In this document: one piece after another, positions 11,430 to 22,522 of the stretch | How the letters are laid out: each line of letters opens with the position of its first letter | How positions within the stretch are numbered: position 1 is the stretch's first letter | DNA from: Dromiciops gliroides | Lineage: Eukaryota > Chordata > Mammalia > Microbiotheria > Microbiotheriidae | Direction of reading: 5' to 3' | DNA: 64,000 nucleotides | Assembly (NCBI RefSeq): GCF_019393635.1 | Contig: NC_057861.1 | Span: 81,289,327 to 81,353,326 of the forward strand | Made by a program: the position numbers and the translations under genes | Notes under the pieces: model-generated | Databases searched by the model: none | What the model was told of the DNA's origin: nothing | The model's input: only the letters and a program-made list of their open reading frames with translations

Positions 11430-11890
11430 GAATTCACTAAGTGCTTATTATGTGGGTTCCCAGCCTACTGCCTGGCACCTAGGAGGCACATAATAAATCC
11501 TTGCTGATTGCCTGAAGCAAACACTTACTGAACACTCACTGTGTACAGGGCACTGTCTTCAGGGCTGGAGAAAGAAAGATGCAAAATGTCATACCATTTG
11601 CCTTCAAGGAACAGTGTGGTAGGGAAGAGAAGGCATTTACCCACATAACTGTCACATGCCTTAATATCTGTTGATTGCAAAGGAGAGGTCCAGGATAAGA
11701 GATGAAGGTCACTTTCAGTGTTTGAGGAAGCTGGAAGGAGTGGTGGTGAGAAGGAAAGTTTCCTGAAGGAGGTGGCCTAGCCATCCCCCTCCCCCCAGCT
11801 CCCCTACAGGGAGGGAAATCCTTTTATTTCAACACCCATAGTGAAGTATAGTTAGAAAAGCATCATATTAATGACAACAACTGTTCTTAC
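11430..11890 (+). repeat. L2/MIR-like remnants
   Basis: 'taagtgcttattatgtgggt' and 'ggcacataataaatccttgc' are L2/MIR 3'-end-like phrases. The rest to ~11,890 shows no gene. Confidence 0.5.
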
Positions 11891-11914
11891 ATGGGTTTAG
11901 CCCTTTGACATTTT

Positions 11915-12270
11915 TTTTGTAATAAACATTTTTATTTATAGTTCTGGGTTCCAATTTTTATCCCTCTTTCCCTCCCTTCCCTCCCCCCTCCTTGAGGCAT
12001 CAAACAATCAGATATGGGTTATACATAATGGCTATGTAAAACATTACCATATTTGTCATTCTGTACAAGAAAACTTGATTAAAAGAAAAAAATGAAAGTG
12101 AAAAGTAGCTTGCTTCAATCTGTTCCATCAATATTAGTTCTTTCTTTGGAGGTAGATGGTATGTTTCATCGATAGTACTTTGGGATTGTCTTGGATCATT
12201 GTATTGTTGAGAATAGTCAAGCCTTTCACAGTTCTTCATCAAACAGTATTGCTGTCTCTGTTAAAAATGC
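11915..12270 (-). mobile_element. L1 3' end, antisense
   Basis: Starts with a T-run (poly-A) and carries L1 3' UTR ('tatgggttatacataatggc', 'catatttgtcattctgtaca') and the start of ORF2-tail sequence ('gggattgtcttggatcattg'). 5'-truncated. Confidence 0.8.
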
Positions 12271-12299
12271 TTTCCCATCCATTCTCTCATGTGAATGAG

Positions 12300-14000
12300 A
12301 TGATGAAGATAGCTGACATTTATATTGCACTGTCAAGTTTGCAAAGATACACACACACATACAGAATTTTAGTAGATTTGATACTCACAGCAACCCTGTT
12401 AGGTAGGTGCTATTTATTATATTTAGATGAGGAAATTAAGGGCTCAGAGGGCTCAAGTAATTTATCTAGGTTCACATAGCTATGGGGGATTTTGAATTCA
12501 GGTCTTTCTGACTCCAAGTTCAGAACTCTGTCTGCTGTGTCACAGTGTCTCCCCTTTAAAGATAGGAACAGTAAGACCTGGTTGGGGGAAGGGGAAAGGA
12601 AGAAGGATCATTTGTCAAATATATTATAGATGAGATTCACGGTCCTATGTTCAAGAAAGGCATGCTAGGTGGCCTCCAAGGTCAATCAATCCACAAACAT
12701 TTATTAAGTACCTACTACGTTTTCATAAATGCTGTGCATTTTTTAAGCATCAACTGGGGATGCAAAGACCAGAGTAAAACAAACCAAATCAAACACCCAT
12801 CCCTGCCAAATCTGAGATTCTCTGATTCTATGGGACTTGTTCCAGGTCACATCATCAACGTTATCATAGTAGCATTTATATAGCATGTACTATGTGCCAG
12901 GCACTGTGCCTAGTGCTTTGTAAATATTATTTCATTTAGAGCCTTACAACAGCCTAAGAGATTAGTGTTATTATTATTCCCATTTGACAGATGAGGAAAT
13001 AGAGGTAAACAAAGGTTCCAAGACTTGCCCGGGGTCACTAAGCTAGCAAGTATCTGAGGCTGCATTTGAACTGAGGTCTTCCTGATCAGGGCCCAGTGCT
13101 CTACCCGCTGCACCACCAGTTTGCTTCAGTGACAGAGCCAGGGGGAAAACACAAAGCAAACTATATACAGAATAACTGGACACTTTCCGTATATTTTCTT
13201 ATTTGATCCTTAGAATAACCCTGGGAAGTAGGTCTTATTATTATTCCCATTTTATAGAGGAGAAAACTAAAACTGAGAACAGTTAAGGGACTTGTCCGGG
13301 GTCACACAGTTAGTAAATGTCTAATAAGTGTTTAGAACAGTGCCTGGAACATAGCAGGCACTTAATAAATGCTTGTTCCCTTCCACTCTTTTCTGACTCC
13401 AGGCCCAGTGCTCTGTTCTCTGCTCTGTATAGCACAGCTCCCCCTGCTGGGGCAGTGGAAGGTTATCTGGTGTATCTTTCACAACAGTCCCATATGTGAG
13501 AGATGCTGGACCTTTCTTTGACAAGAGGCCCAGCATGGGTAAGGGGCTTGCTGGCAGCCCCCCCAGCTAGTAATTATTAGAGCTAGAGCATGTCCCACAG
13601 CCCTTTCACTTCAACAGACACTTGGATTTTTACCTACTGTGTGCAAGTAGATATTTATCTACTGTGTGCAAGGCACTGAGAATAGGACCCAGTCCCTCCC
13701 AGTGCAGAGTTCTTTCTTTGCATTTTACAGATGAGGAAACAGGTTCAGAAAGGTAAAATTATATTACTAACATTGCTTGTGCTTTCATTAATACAGGGAA
13801 CTCACCCATGAGGAAATGTCTTCCACCAAGGCAGATTGACCCCTTCTTTGTGATTTAGAGTCTTAAGGAGGTGTCTAGAAGTTAAATGACTTGCCCAAGG
13901 TCACACAGCCAGTATAGATCAGAGGCAAGACTTGAACCTACATCCTTTCTTGGCTCAAGGTGATTCTCTATTTCCTCTAACCTGTTGCCTCTTAGTAAAA
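12300..14000 (-). repeat. Cluster of MIR/THER-type SINE copies
   Basis: Antisense copies lie at about 12,310-12,560, 12,870-13,120, 13,180-13,400, 13,620-13,760 and 13,860-13,985, with phrases such as 'gtactatgtgccaggcactg', 'ttgacagatgaggaaataga' and 'ttgcccggggtcactaagct'. The open frame at 12,647-12,883 lies in L2-like sequence. Nothing else coding seen. Confidence 0.7.
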
Positions 14001-14540
14001 AGAACGACTGGCCCTAATTTCTTTTTACATGTTTTATTGGTACCTTTTGTGTTTACTTCACCTTCATTTCAAAATATATCTATCCTCTTTCCCCTACTCA
14101 AAGAATCATCCCTTGTAGCAGAGTACAAAAAGGAAAGAAAGGAGAGAAAAATAGTTTAGGTAGGGAGGTATATAGGTAATAAGCATTTATTAACCTCTTA
14201 CTGTATGCCAGGCACTGGGCTAAGTGCTTGGGCACACAAAGAAAGTCCTACCCATAAGGAGCTTACATTCTAGTGGAGTAAAATAATTCCAAAAAGGGAG
14301 TTGAAAAGCTGAAGGTGAAGGATGAGGTGGGGTGGAGTGGGGATTGATGATGGCACTGAGATGAAAACCACACCAAGACTTTTTGGATACTCTGTATGCA
14401 TACTTGTCTCTCTTCCAATTCCTTGCCAATTCCTTGAGAAATTTCTATCCACAAGACCTAACACAGTACCTGTCTGGCACATGACAGATATTTTATAAAT
14501 GGCTGCTTTGTTAACTTATTGAAGTCTTCTCACACTTCTC
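14000..14540. other. Intergenic with L2-like piece
   Basis: 14,175-14,290 carries 'taagcatttattaacctctt', 'tgccaggcactgggctaagt' and 'ataaggagcttacattctag', a common ancient LINE-derived sequence. The remainder is unassigned. Confidence 0.45.
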
Positions 14541-14541
14541 T

Positions 14542-14638
14542 GATTTTTTTTTTTTGCGGGGCAATAAGGGTTAAATGACTTGCCCAGGGTCACACAGCCA
14601 GTGTCAAGTGCTTTATCCACTGCATCACCTAGCTGCCC
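14542..14638 (-). mobile_element. SINE with internal deletion
   Basis: Antisense. The core 'cccagggtcacacagccagt' is joined directly to 'caagtgctttatccactgca', so about 45 bp of the body is missing. Confidence 0.85.
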
Positions 14639-14639
14639 C

Positions 14640-14815
14640 CACATTTATTTTTGTTTAAGATGCCATAACATTCCATTATACTCATGTGCCATAATTTGGT
14701 TAGGCATTCCCTAACTGATGGAAATTTATCTTGTAAGCAGGAAATATGCTGCTATAAATATTTTGGTGTAGATGGGAACTTTTTTCTTCTCTCTCATTTC
14801 TAAAGTGCTTTATAC
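14640..14815 (-). mobile_element. L1 ORF2-tail fragment, antisense
   Basis: 'acattccattatactcatgt', 'aggcattccctaactgatgg' and 'tgctgctataaatattttgg' correspond to the reverse complement of the L1 ORF2 C-terminal region seen in the other copies. Confidence 0.75.
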
Positions 14816-14816
14816 T

Positions 14817-15104
14817 TTGTTGTTGTTTAGTCATTTGAGTTGTGTCCAACTCTCCATGACCCCATTTGAAAACTGAGGCAAACAGGGTTAAGTGACTTGC
14901 CCAGGGTCACAGAGCACAGAGGCAGGATTTGGACTCAGGAATATGAGTCTTTGACTCCAAGCCAGCATACCATCCACCGTACTACTTAGTCGCCCTTGGT
15001 TATTGCTAATAGATTGCCTAACTAATAGATTGATCAGCTCAGCTCCCTGGCTTTTTGCTGATTCTAAGCCCAGTGCTTTATCCATTGTGCCACCTAGCTG
15101 CCTA
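14817..15104 (-). mobile_element. SINEs, one of the 'gtccaactct' subtype
   Basis: 14,817-14,995 is an antisense copy ('ttgttgtttagtcatttgag', 'cagggttaagtgacttgccc'). 15,020-15,104 repeats a short SINE end ('cccagtgctttatccattgt'), suggesting two copies or a partial duplication. Confidence 0.7.
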
Positions 15105-15107
15105 ATA

Positions 15108-15362
15108 TATACTTTATTTTTCCAGTTAAAAGGCATTTTCTTTTTATACTTTCACTCCTTCTCCCCCTGTCCCTACCCCATTGAGAAAGGAAAGAAAAAG
15201 AAACTCTTGTAACAAATAGCCACATATACAAAAATGTATGACTCGTTGATCTTGAGTCTATCCCCCCTTCTCTTTCTCTCTGTCTATCTGTCTGCCTGTC
15301 TCTTTCTCTCCCTCCCTCCCTCCCTCCCTCCTTCTATCTCTATCCCTCCCTCCTCCTCCCCC

Positions 15363-15400
<38 letters not shown>

Positions 15401-15535
15401 CTCAGGAGTTTGTAGCATGCTTACTCATCAGTGCTGTGGAGTCATGATTGGTCATTTCATGGATTGCTGTTCTAAGATCAGCATAATAGTATTCTCTTAT
15501 ATGTATATACAATAATTTGTTCAGCCACACCCCAG
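15108..15535 (-). mobile_element. L1 3' end with (CT)n and (GT)n
   Basis: Antisense L1 3' UTR-like sequence ('actttatttttccagttaaa', 'cccattgagaaaggaaagaa') is interrupted by a CT-rich run at 15,263-15,365 and (GT)n at 15,366-15,399. Confidence 0.7.
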
Positions 15536-15549
15536 TAGGTGTACACCCC

Positions 15550-15835
15550 CATAGTAAAAATAATAATAGCTAATTTTTATATAGTGCTTGCTATGTGCCA
15601 GGCACTGTGCTAAGCACATTATAAGTTGTTATATCATTTGATTCTCATATCAACCTTAGGAGGTAGATGCTATTTTACCGCCATTTTACTGTTGAAGGAA
15701 CTGAGGCAAACAAAGGTTAAGTGACTTGCCCAAGGTTACACAGCTAATAAGTGTCTGAAGCTGGATTTGAGCTCAGGTCTTCCTGACTGCATACCCAACA
15801 TTCTCTTCACTACATCACCTAACTGCCAACACAAA
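15550..15835 (-). mobile_element. MIR/THER-type SINE, nearly full length
   Basis: 'atatagtgcttgctatgtgc', 'cattttactgttgaaggaac', 'cccaaggttacacagctaat' and 'tcttcctgactgcataccca' follow the family order on the minus strand. Confidence 0.85.
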
Positions 15836-15839
15836 AAAA

Positions 15840-16135
15840 GCTGCTGTAATTTTTTGTGTGTGTGTCTATATATATATATATGTATGTATATGGGTCCTTT
15901 TTTTCTTTCTTTGATCTCTTTGTGCCTTTAGCCCAATAGCAATATTGCTGAGTCAAAGTAATTTACAATTTAGTGACTTTTTAGGCATAATTCCCAATCA
16001 ATTTCCAGAATGGAAAGATCAAGTTATAGGTATTCCAACAGTATTAATGTGCCTGTTTTTCTACAGCCCATCCACATTTGTTATTTTCCACTTTTGTAGG
16101 GTAGGAACTGGACCTATAATACCATTGGTAAGGGA
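15840..16135 (-). mobile_element. L1 ORF2-tail fragment, antisense
   Basis: 'ggtcctttttttctttcttt', 'agcaatattgctgagtcaaa' and 'gtgcctgtttttctacagcc' are the L1 ORF2-tail phrases in reverse. It includes an (AT)n run near 15,867-15,890. It probably belonged with the piece at 15,108-15,535 before the MIR-type copy entered. Confidence 0.7.
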
Positions 16136-16139
16136 AATT

Positions 16140-16500
16140 TTCTGGTGAGAAATGATATATTAACCAATATATTATAAATTTGTTATAATTTCAATTAAAC
16201 TTATTAAAATTACAATGAAAACAATAAATTAATTCTATGGATTATTATATTAATAATTAATCACATGATAATTAAAATTATTAATAAATTAAAAATAAAT
16301 TAGAAACAACATATAGTATCTTGACTAATTTACAGTTTTGCCAATAAAATAACAGTCTTGTGAAATGTCATTTAATATAAAGAAAAACAACAATTAGGCA
16401 CTGAACTTTTGGTTTCATTGATATAGAGAGGGCCAATTGAGGAAATTCTTCTATCAGTGTAGATCAGTACATCATGTACAATTTATAGCCTTAACACTAG
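16140..16500. repeat. AT-rich tract
   Basis: Almost only A and T from about 16,150 to 16,320 (TTAAT/ATTAA words), fading towards 16,500. Nothing coding and no known element recognised. Confidence 0.7.
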
Positions 16501-16504
16501 ACTT

Positions 16505-16845
16505 AAAGAGTTACCTACATTTGCTCAAGGTGACACTACCAGTATGTGTCAGAGGCAGGATTTGAACAACCATGGCTCCAAGGCCAGCTTTTTATTCACT
16601 GCTATTGTTGCTGTTGAGTCATTTCAGTTGTGTTTGACTCTCCGTGACCCCATTTGGGGCAAAGATACTGGAGTGATTTTCACTTCCTTCTGTAGCTCAT
16701 TTTACAGATGAAGATACTAAGGCAAACAGGGTTAAGTGACTTACCCAGGGCCACACAGCTACTAAGTATCTGATGCTAGATTTGAATTCAGGTTCTCCTG
16801 ACTCCAGGGCTGATGCTCTATCTATTGTGCTACTTACCTGCCCAT
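16505..16845 (-). mobile_element. SINE pair, MIR fragment plus 'gtttgactct' subtype
   Basis: 16,505-16,600 is a MIR-type 5' piece. 16,605-16,845 is an antisense copy of the subtype carrying 'catttcagttgtgtttgact' and ends 'tgtgctacttacctgccc'. Confidence 0.75.
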
Positions 16846-16929
16846 TCATGGTCATACTGCTTCTATAATGATTAGACCTATCTGAAAATGGAACATATTA
16901 CCTTGGAGGGAAGTAACATTATCAGGTAA

Positions 16930-17425
16930 ATTTATGTATTGGGTAGAGGTTGGACCAGATGACTTTTGTGACTCTACAAATTACAGAATCTCAGAATCAG
17001 AAGACCCTCTGGTCCAATGTCAATTACTTGAGCAAGAACCATGTGATCATCCAACCTGTTGGAAGACTTATTGTGAGAGGGAATTTACTACCTCCCAAGT
17101 CAATCCATTCCACTTTGAGAAGGCTTTAATTTTTAGGAAATTTCTCTTTATATCCAAACGAAATTCGTCTCTTTGCAAACTGATTTTAGTTCTACCCTCT
17201 AGGGTGAAGCAAAACAAATCTAATTCTCTTTCACATGGCAGCCATTAATATATTTTGGGGGAAAAAAAAGCTGTCATGTCCCATCCCCCCACAGTCTTTT
17301 CTTCTATGGTCTAAACATACCCATTTCCTTTGACCAGTGTTCACATAGCACTTCTTGAGGCTGTTTACCATTCGGGTTGCCTTTGTCTTTGTGCACTCCA
17401 GCTAGTCAATAGCATGCTTTTTGTT
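16930..17425 (-). mobile_element. CR1/L3 LINE relic, antisense
   Basis: 'ctctggtccaatgtcaatta', 'ccaacctgttggaagactta' and 'cctttgaccagtgttcacat' match, in antisense, the ancient CR1/L3 3' region shared by mammals and reptiles. It probably resumes at 17,890-17,990 ('ggtctgacaagggcaaagca') after three SINEs. Confidence 0.65.
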
Positions 17426-17429
17426 GTTT

Positions 17430-17889
17430 GTTTGTTTTTTTCCTGGAGGCAATGAGGGCAATGATTTGCCCAGGGTCACACAGCTAGTAATTGTCTGAAA
17501 CAAGATTTGAACTCAGATCCTCCTGAGTTCAGGGCTGATGGGTCAATATCATTCTTTTCTTTTTTTTTAGGCAATTGGGGTTAAGTGACTTGCCCAGGGT
17601 CACATGGCTAGTAAGTGTTAAGTGTCTGAGGCCGGATTTGAACTCAGGTCCTCCTGAATCCAGGGCTGATGCTTTATCCACTGGGCCACTTAGCTGCCCC
17701 TCAATATCATTCTTAAAATGTGACTCCTAAGGGAGCAGCTAGGTGATGCAGTGGATCTATCCACTTGGAGTCAGGAGGACCTGAGTTCAAATTTGGCTTC
17801 AAACACTTGACACTTACTAGCTGTGTGACCCTGGGCAAGTCACTTAACCCCAATTGCCTCACCAAATAACTCCACAAAAAACCAAAAAC
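17430..17889. mobile_element. Three adjacent SINEs, two with target duplications
   Basis: 17,430-17,542 is an antisense copy lacking its head. 17,557-17,700 is an antisense full copy with duplication 'tcaatatcattctt' (17,543-17,556 and 17,701-17,714). 17,730-17,889 is a plus-strand copy with duplication 'aaaatgtgactccta' (17,715-17,729 and 17,890-17,904). The two target sites directly abut. Confidence 0.88.
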
Positions 17890-17995
17890 AAAATGTGACT
17901 CCTAGAACTCAACCCATTACTTCATATGTGGTCTGACAAGGGCAAAGCACAGTAGGAAGAAGCTTCTTAGTCAATCAAACGGTCAGCATTTGCTA

Positions 17996-18148
17996 AGTAT
18001 CTACTTTGTGTCAGGTAGACAAATGCAGCCAGACTTCCTTCCTGGTCAGGAAGACCTGGGTTCAAGTCTTCTGTCTGCTACAACACTGAGCAAATCACTT
18101 GCATTGTAAGCACCCATAGTCAGTGGTGTCTGTCTGACTCAAACAGAA
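17996..18148 (+). repeat. 153-bp direct repeat, source copy
   Basis: It matches 19,316-19,468 with one mismatch (a at 18,112, g at 19,432) and no gap, at a constant offset of 1,320 bp. The left flank runs naturally into L2/MIR-like sequence ('gtcagcatttgctaagtatc'), so this copy looks like the original. Confidence 0.95.
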
Positions 18149-18149
18149 A

Positions 18150-18335
18150 CAGAACCCTACAGCCTATTGATTTAGAAAACCATGAATCCATGTGATCAAT
18201 TGTATTGCATTTTAATTTATTTTGTTAAATATTTTCCAATGACGTTTTAATCTGGTTTGGGCCACACTTGCTGGAGGCTGACTCCTCTTCTCTAGGTAAT
18301 TTCTTAAGATTCTAAATTTCAGAGAAGCTGGTGGC
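18150..18335 (+). mobile_element. hAT-like element fragment
   Basis: 'gatttagaaaaccatgaatc', 'ttttgttaaatattttccaa' and 'taatctggtttgggccacac' also occur in the element at 57,536-57,895, whose ends are 'caggtgtcaaattc' and 'gagtttgacacctctg'. Confidence 0.6.
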
Positions 18336-18690
18336 CTTAAATGATAGTTTCCTCACTAGAGAACCGCCCCCCCCCCCATACCAATGAATTTTTAGTTCCA
18401 GTTTCTGCTTTATGCCTTTGTGTTAGTTACTATGTGACTGACTGGGAATACAGATGCAAAAGTGAGATAGGGTATTCCTCAAGATTACATTTTACTAGAT
18501 AAATAAAGCAAGTAACAGGGAGTGGTGACCAAGTTTATTCTAAGCAATCACAGGGTCTTCGAGTGAAGCCACTGGACAGTAGATTGTCATGCTTTTTCCA
18601 GTAACTATGGTGCTAATTGATTTAATTATTGTTCCCTGGGTAAGAGGTAGAAAGTAGGGGAAAGCAGGTGGGAAGGGGAGGGGAAGAAGC
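18336..18690. other. Intergenic, no gene seen
   Basis: Contains a C-run at 18,367-18,377 and the phrase 'gggaatacagatgcaaaagt', reminiscent of L2. No coding frame is credible. Confidence 0.45.
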
Positions 18691-18943
18691 TTACTGTTGT
18701 TAGTTGTGTCTGACTGTGACCTCATTTGAGGTTTTCTTGGTAAAGATACTGGAGTGGTTTGTAATTTCCTTCTCTAGCTCATTTTACAGATGAGGAAACT
18801 GAGGAAGGGTTAAGTGACTTGCTCAGGGTCTCACAGCTAGTAAGTGTCTGAGGCTGGATTTTGAACTCAGGTCTTCCTTACTCCAGGCAGGGCACTCTAT
18901 CTTTGCCACCTAGGAAGAATAGAGGATACTTTAAATCAACACA

Positions 18944-18985
<42 letters not shown>
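18690..18985 (-). mobile_element. SINE subtype copy plus (CA)n
   Basis: Antisense SINE at 18,690-18,913 ('ttgtgtctgactgtgacctc', 'ctcatttgaggttttcttgg'). Then ACACAC runs at about 18,940-18,982. Confidence 0.85.
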
Positions 18986-18986
<1 letters not shown>

Positions 18987-19315
18987 GCATGGCAAGATAC
19001 TCATTCTGACTAAAGCTTGGTGTCCTGTAGATAGCTAGATAGAATGAAATAATGAAATGTAGTCCTAGATGCTATGCCTCTCTATGAATTCTAAGGTTGC
19101 TCTTCTTGGTCACTGTTGACTCACAGCTAGCTTATGGTCAATTAAAATTTCTTGATTTTTTTCAGACAAATTCTTATCTGAAACTGTGGCTTTCTGATCT
19201 TGTCCTTGGGGAGTTGATTTTTTGATCCCAATAATAAAACTTTACATTTATCTCTACTGCCATGAATACTACACCAAATGAAATAATAAATGTAAAGTGT
19301 TTAACACAGTGCCTG
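18986..19315. other. MIR and CR1-like remnants
   Basis: 19,140-19,260 contains CR1/L3-like phrases ('aataaaactttacatttatc'). 19,265-19,315 is a MIR end ('aaatgtaaagtgtttaacac') that breaks off at 'cagtgcctg' where the 153-bp copy begins. Confidence 0.55.
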
Positions 19316-19468
19316 AGTATCTACTTTGTGTCAGGTAGACAAATGCAGCCAGACTTCCTTCCTGGTCAGGAAGACCTGGGTTCAAGTCTTCTGTCTGCTA
19401 CAACACTGAGCAAATCACTTGCATTGTAAGCGCCCATAGTCAGTGGTGTCTGTCTGACTCAAACAGAA
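19316..19468 (+). repeat. 153-bp direct repeat, inserted copy
   Basis: Copy of 17,996-18,148. It sits inside a MIR: the left flank ends 'aacacagtgcctg', the right flank resumes 'gtaagctctctattaatagt'. Compared with the MIR ending 'gcctggcacatagtaagc', a few bases are missing at the junction and no target duplication is seen. See findings. Confidence 0.9.
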
Positions 19469-19499
19469 GTAAGCTCTCTATTAATAGTAGCTATTCCGA

Positions 19500-20020
19500 T
19501 TCTTATTATTACCACACTTTTTCCTCATCCCCCTCACCTCCAACCATACCTCTTTTCTACACAGTCTTATAATATCCAAAATCTGTAGTCACAGGCCCCA
19601 TTCCCTCAAGCCAAGGCACAACCAACAGGCCATTGCTAACTTTGTAATTCCTTCAGGAATATGGATACCTTTCACTCATCCTAGCACCACCCATTGAGTC
19701 CTCATGTTTGGAGATATACTCCTGCTTCTCTCTATTGCTTTTCCTCTATCTTTTATCTTCTTCCAGGGTAGTTGGTCTGGTTGTGCAAATTACCTTGGAA
19801 TGATTCTCAAAAAAACTCCAAAAAAAGGGGATAATTACCTCTATAATTAGGGAGAGGAACAAATTTCTCTCAAAGGGAGAAATATGCAATCTAGTTAGAC
19901 CGGAACATAAAATTGCGTGATGGAGAGTGGATGACAAAAAGAGGCTGGGAATGTAGTTTGGAGTCTTTTCTTACATATTCCATGTTTTGGATCTGTTTAT
20001 ATCTGTCTCGATCTGTGTGT

Positions 20021-20064
<44 letters not shown>

Positions 20065-20270
20065 TTCCTGTCTCCTCTTTACACTGGAATCTCCTGAAAG
20101 GTCTGGCTCCTGTTTTTCCTTGAGACCAGATACTCCTCCAAGGCACAAGCTATGTGAGGAAAAGGGAAGACTCACATACCCTGGGTTGTGCTTCTTTTTT
20201 CTCTTTTCTTCCCGACATTGTACCTAGAAGAAAACTGTGTCCTCATTCATAAATGCTTCCTGACTACTCT
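19500..20270. other. Intergenic with (GT)n
   Basis: A (GT)n microsatellite spans about 20,016-20,062. The neighbouring sequence (19,540-20,010 and 20,065-20,260) shows no recognised gene or element. Confidence 0.5.
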
Positions 20271-20271
20271 T

Positions 20272-20420
20272 TTTTTTTTTTTTTGGTGAGGCAATTGGGG
20301 TTAAGTGACTTGCCCAGGGTCACACAGCTAATAAGTGTTAAGTGTTTGAGGCTGGATTTGAACTCAGGTCCTCCTGAATCCAAGGCCAGTGCTCTATCCA
20401 CTGCGCCACCTAGCTGCCCC
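20272..20420 (-). mobile_element. Marsupial SINE with target duplication
   Basis: Full antisense copy. Duplication 'cctgactactctt' at 20,259-20,271 and 20,421-20,433. Confidence 0.93.
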
Positions 20421-20433
20421 CCTGACTACTCTT

Positions 20434-21205
20434 AAAACCATTCAACCCTCTTAGTGTGTAATAGCCCTATAAGAGAACAACAGGTCAGCTGGTCTATTCC
20501 TTCCTTCCATTCACCTATTCTTTGGTCTTTGAGAGCAAAGGTTTTTAGCACATCTTCACCCCCACCTTCACTCCCCCCCCCCCCACACTCCTGGTCACCC
20601 TTTGAGCATGGAATAATACTGTCTTGTATTCAGCTCGGACATTCTGTATTCGAAGGGCCCTTCCATCTCTAACATTCCTCCCCATCTCTGAGAACCTATA
20701 TTCTCTGGTCTGTGACCATTTGAATTGTTGAATCCAGACGTATCCCAAAGGCCTGATTTAAACCTGGTCCCCCTCCCTTGTGTAGAGAGGCCTGGGAGTT
20801 TAGAAGAATTGTAGTCAAATGTGGGCTTGGAATTTGCCACCCATGACAACTACAAAAAGTCACTTCCTTTTCTCTGGCTCCCCATTTTCCCATCTGCATG
20901 GGACTAACGACCCGTTAAGGGCCCTTCCAACTTTGACCTTGTTTGAGCCTGTGAGTCTCCCTGTCTCTGTGGCAAAACCAAGTTCCCGCCTTCCATTGAC
21001 CTCGGGGTGATTTTAGAGTCTTGCTTCTGTGAGGGTTGAGTGGGGTTGAGATCAGGCCAGCCCTGGAGGTTGGTCCGGCCCCTGGCATTTCACTTGTACA
21101 ATATGGCATCGGGCAGTCAGAGCATCAGAAGGTGTCAGAGCTGGAAAGACCCTTAGAAAACATTGAGTCTAGCTCTTTTGTTTTACAGATGAGGACACCA
21201 AGGCC
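20434..21205. other. Decayed tandem units, MIR and unassigned sequence
   Basis: 20,625-20,715 holds two to three of the ~33-bp units ('cagctcggacattctgtatt', 'ccttccatctctaacattcc'). 20,730-20,960 reads like a diverged plus-strand MIR/L2 mixture. 21,120-21,205 is a CR1/MIR tail. Confidence 0.5.
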
Positions 21206-21220
21206 TAGAAAAGGGAGGGG

Positions 21221-21383
21221 GGGCAGCTAGGTAGCACAGTGGATAGAGCACCTGCCCTGGAGTCAGGAGGACCTGAGTTCAAATCTGGCCTGAGACACTT
21301 AACACTTACTAGCTGTGTGACCCTGGGCAAGCCACTTAACCCCAATTGCCTCACTAAAAAAAAAATAAATTAAAAAAAGAAAA
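21221..21383 (+). mobile_element. Marsupial SINE with target duplication
   Basis: Full copy with A-rich tail. Duplication 'gaaaagggagggg' at 21,208-21,220 and 21,384-21,396; the target is a MIR. Confidence 0.92.
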
Positions 21384-22100
21384 GAAAAGGGAGGGGGCTT
21401 TCCGAATGTCACACAGCTAGGCAATGAATGCCAGAGTTATGATTTGAACACAAGTCTCCAGGAGACCTTCTTAAATTAAGGATCTGTGACGTGGCTTCAG
21501 CTCTGAAACCTTTACAAATTCCCTGCTCTACGATGTAGTGAAAAGGGTGACAGGTAGGGACTTAGGAAAGACTCATTTTGAAACCTGCCTCTGCCACCTG
21601 TTATCTATGTGACCCTGCAGGTTAATTTAGTCTCTCTCGGCCTTGGTTTTCTCATTTGTAAAAGAGGGATAGGGGTAGCTAGGTGGAAGAATGGGTACAG
21701 TCCTGAGCCTGAAGTCAGAAAGACTCATCTTCCTGAGTTTAAATCTGGCCTCAGAAACTTAGTAGCTGTGTGACCCTGGGCAAGTCATTTCACCTTGATT
21801 GCCTCAGTTTCCTCATCTGTAAAATGATCTGGAGAAGGAAATGACAAACCATTCTTTGCCAAGAAAACCCCAAAAGGGGTCATAAAGAGTTGTATGCAAC
21901 TGAAAACAACTGAACAACAACAACAACAACAACAAAAAGGGGCATTAAAAATAGTACCCATAGGTGCCTGTCCCACAGGGTTGCTGTGAGGATCAGATGA
22001 GATAAAACTCATATAAACACCTGTTGTTGTTGCTGCTTTGTTTTGACTTTTGCTGTCCTCAGGCTGGTATTTAAGGTTCCCCCAATGAACCTCCCTCTGC
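21384..22100 (+). repeat. MIR-type copies and a 'tatgcaactg' subtype SINE
   Basis: 21,540-21,665 is MIR-like. 21,672-21,935 is a plus-strand subtype SINE ending '(caa)n' at 21,915-21,935, followed by a MIR 3' end that continues to ~22,020. Confidence 0.75.
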
Positions 22101-22376
22101 TGCCAATGAGAAAACTGAGGTCCTGAACTGGAGCCAGTCAGGTTGGACAGCTCCAGACCCTAAACTAAGCCCATTTTTGGTTCACCCACAACCTCTTTCC
22201 CCTTTCTTATCTTTCCTTCCTTATCTTAGCTCTTCCCTCACTGATGAGTCTATGTGAGGAGCAGGGGATCCCTGAAGTGGTTGGGCCTATCCCCCCAAGA
22301 CTAGGCCACAGAACTGGGACCAAAGCTCTTCTCTTCCCCCACAAAGAGAGGAGACTCAGGCCTCTCTGATTCCCTT
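22100..22376. other. Intergenic, no gene seen
   Basis: No repeat or coding frame recognised. Confidence 0.4.
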
Positions 22377-22522
22377 ATTTTTTTTAGTGAGGCAATTGGG
22401 GTTAAGTGACTTGCCCAGGGTCACACAGCTAGTAAGTGTTAAGTGTCTGAGGCCGGATTTGAACTCAGGTACTCCTGAATCCAGGGCCGGTGCTCTATCC
22501 ACTGCGCTACCTATCTGCCCCT
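22377..22522 (-). mobile_element. Marsupial SINE with target duplication
   Basis: Full antisense copy. Duplication 'tctgattccctt' at 22,365-22,376 and 22,523-22,534. Confidence 0.93.

Noticed and set aside
17996-19468. Reading the 153-bp pair as LTRs of a small retroelement
   Set aside because: The repeats lack TG..CA ends, target duplications, a primer-binding site or a polypurine tract, and the interior is ordinary intergenic sequence.
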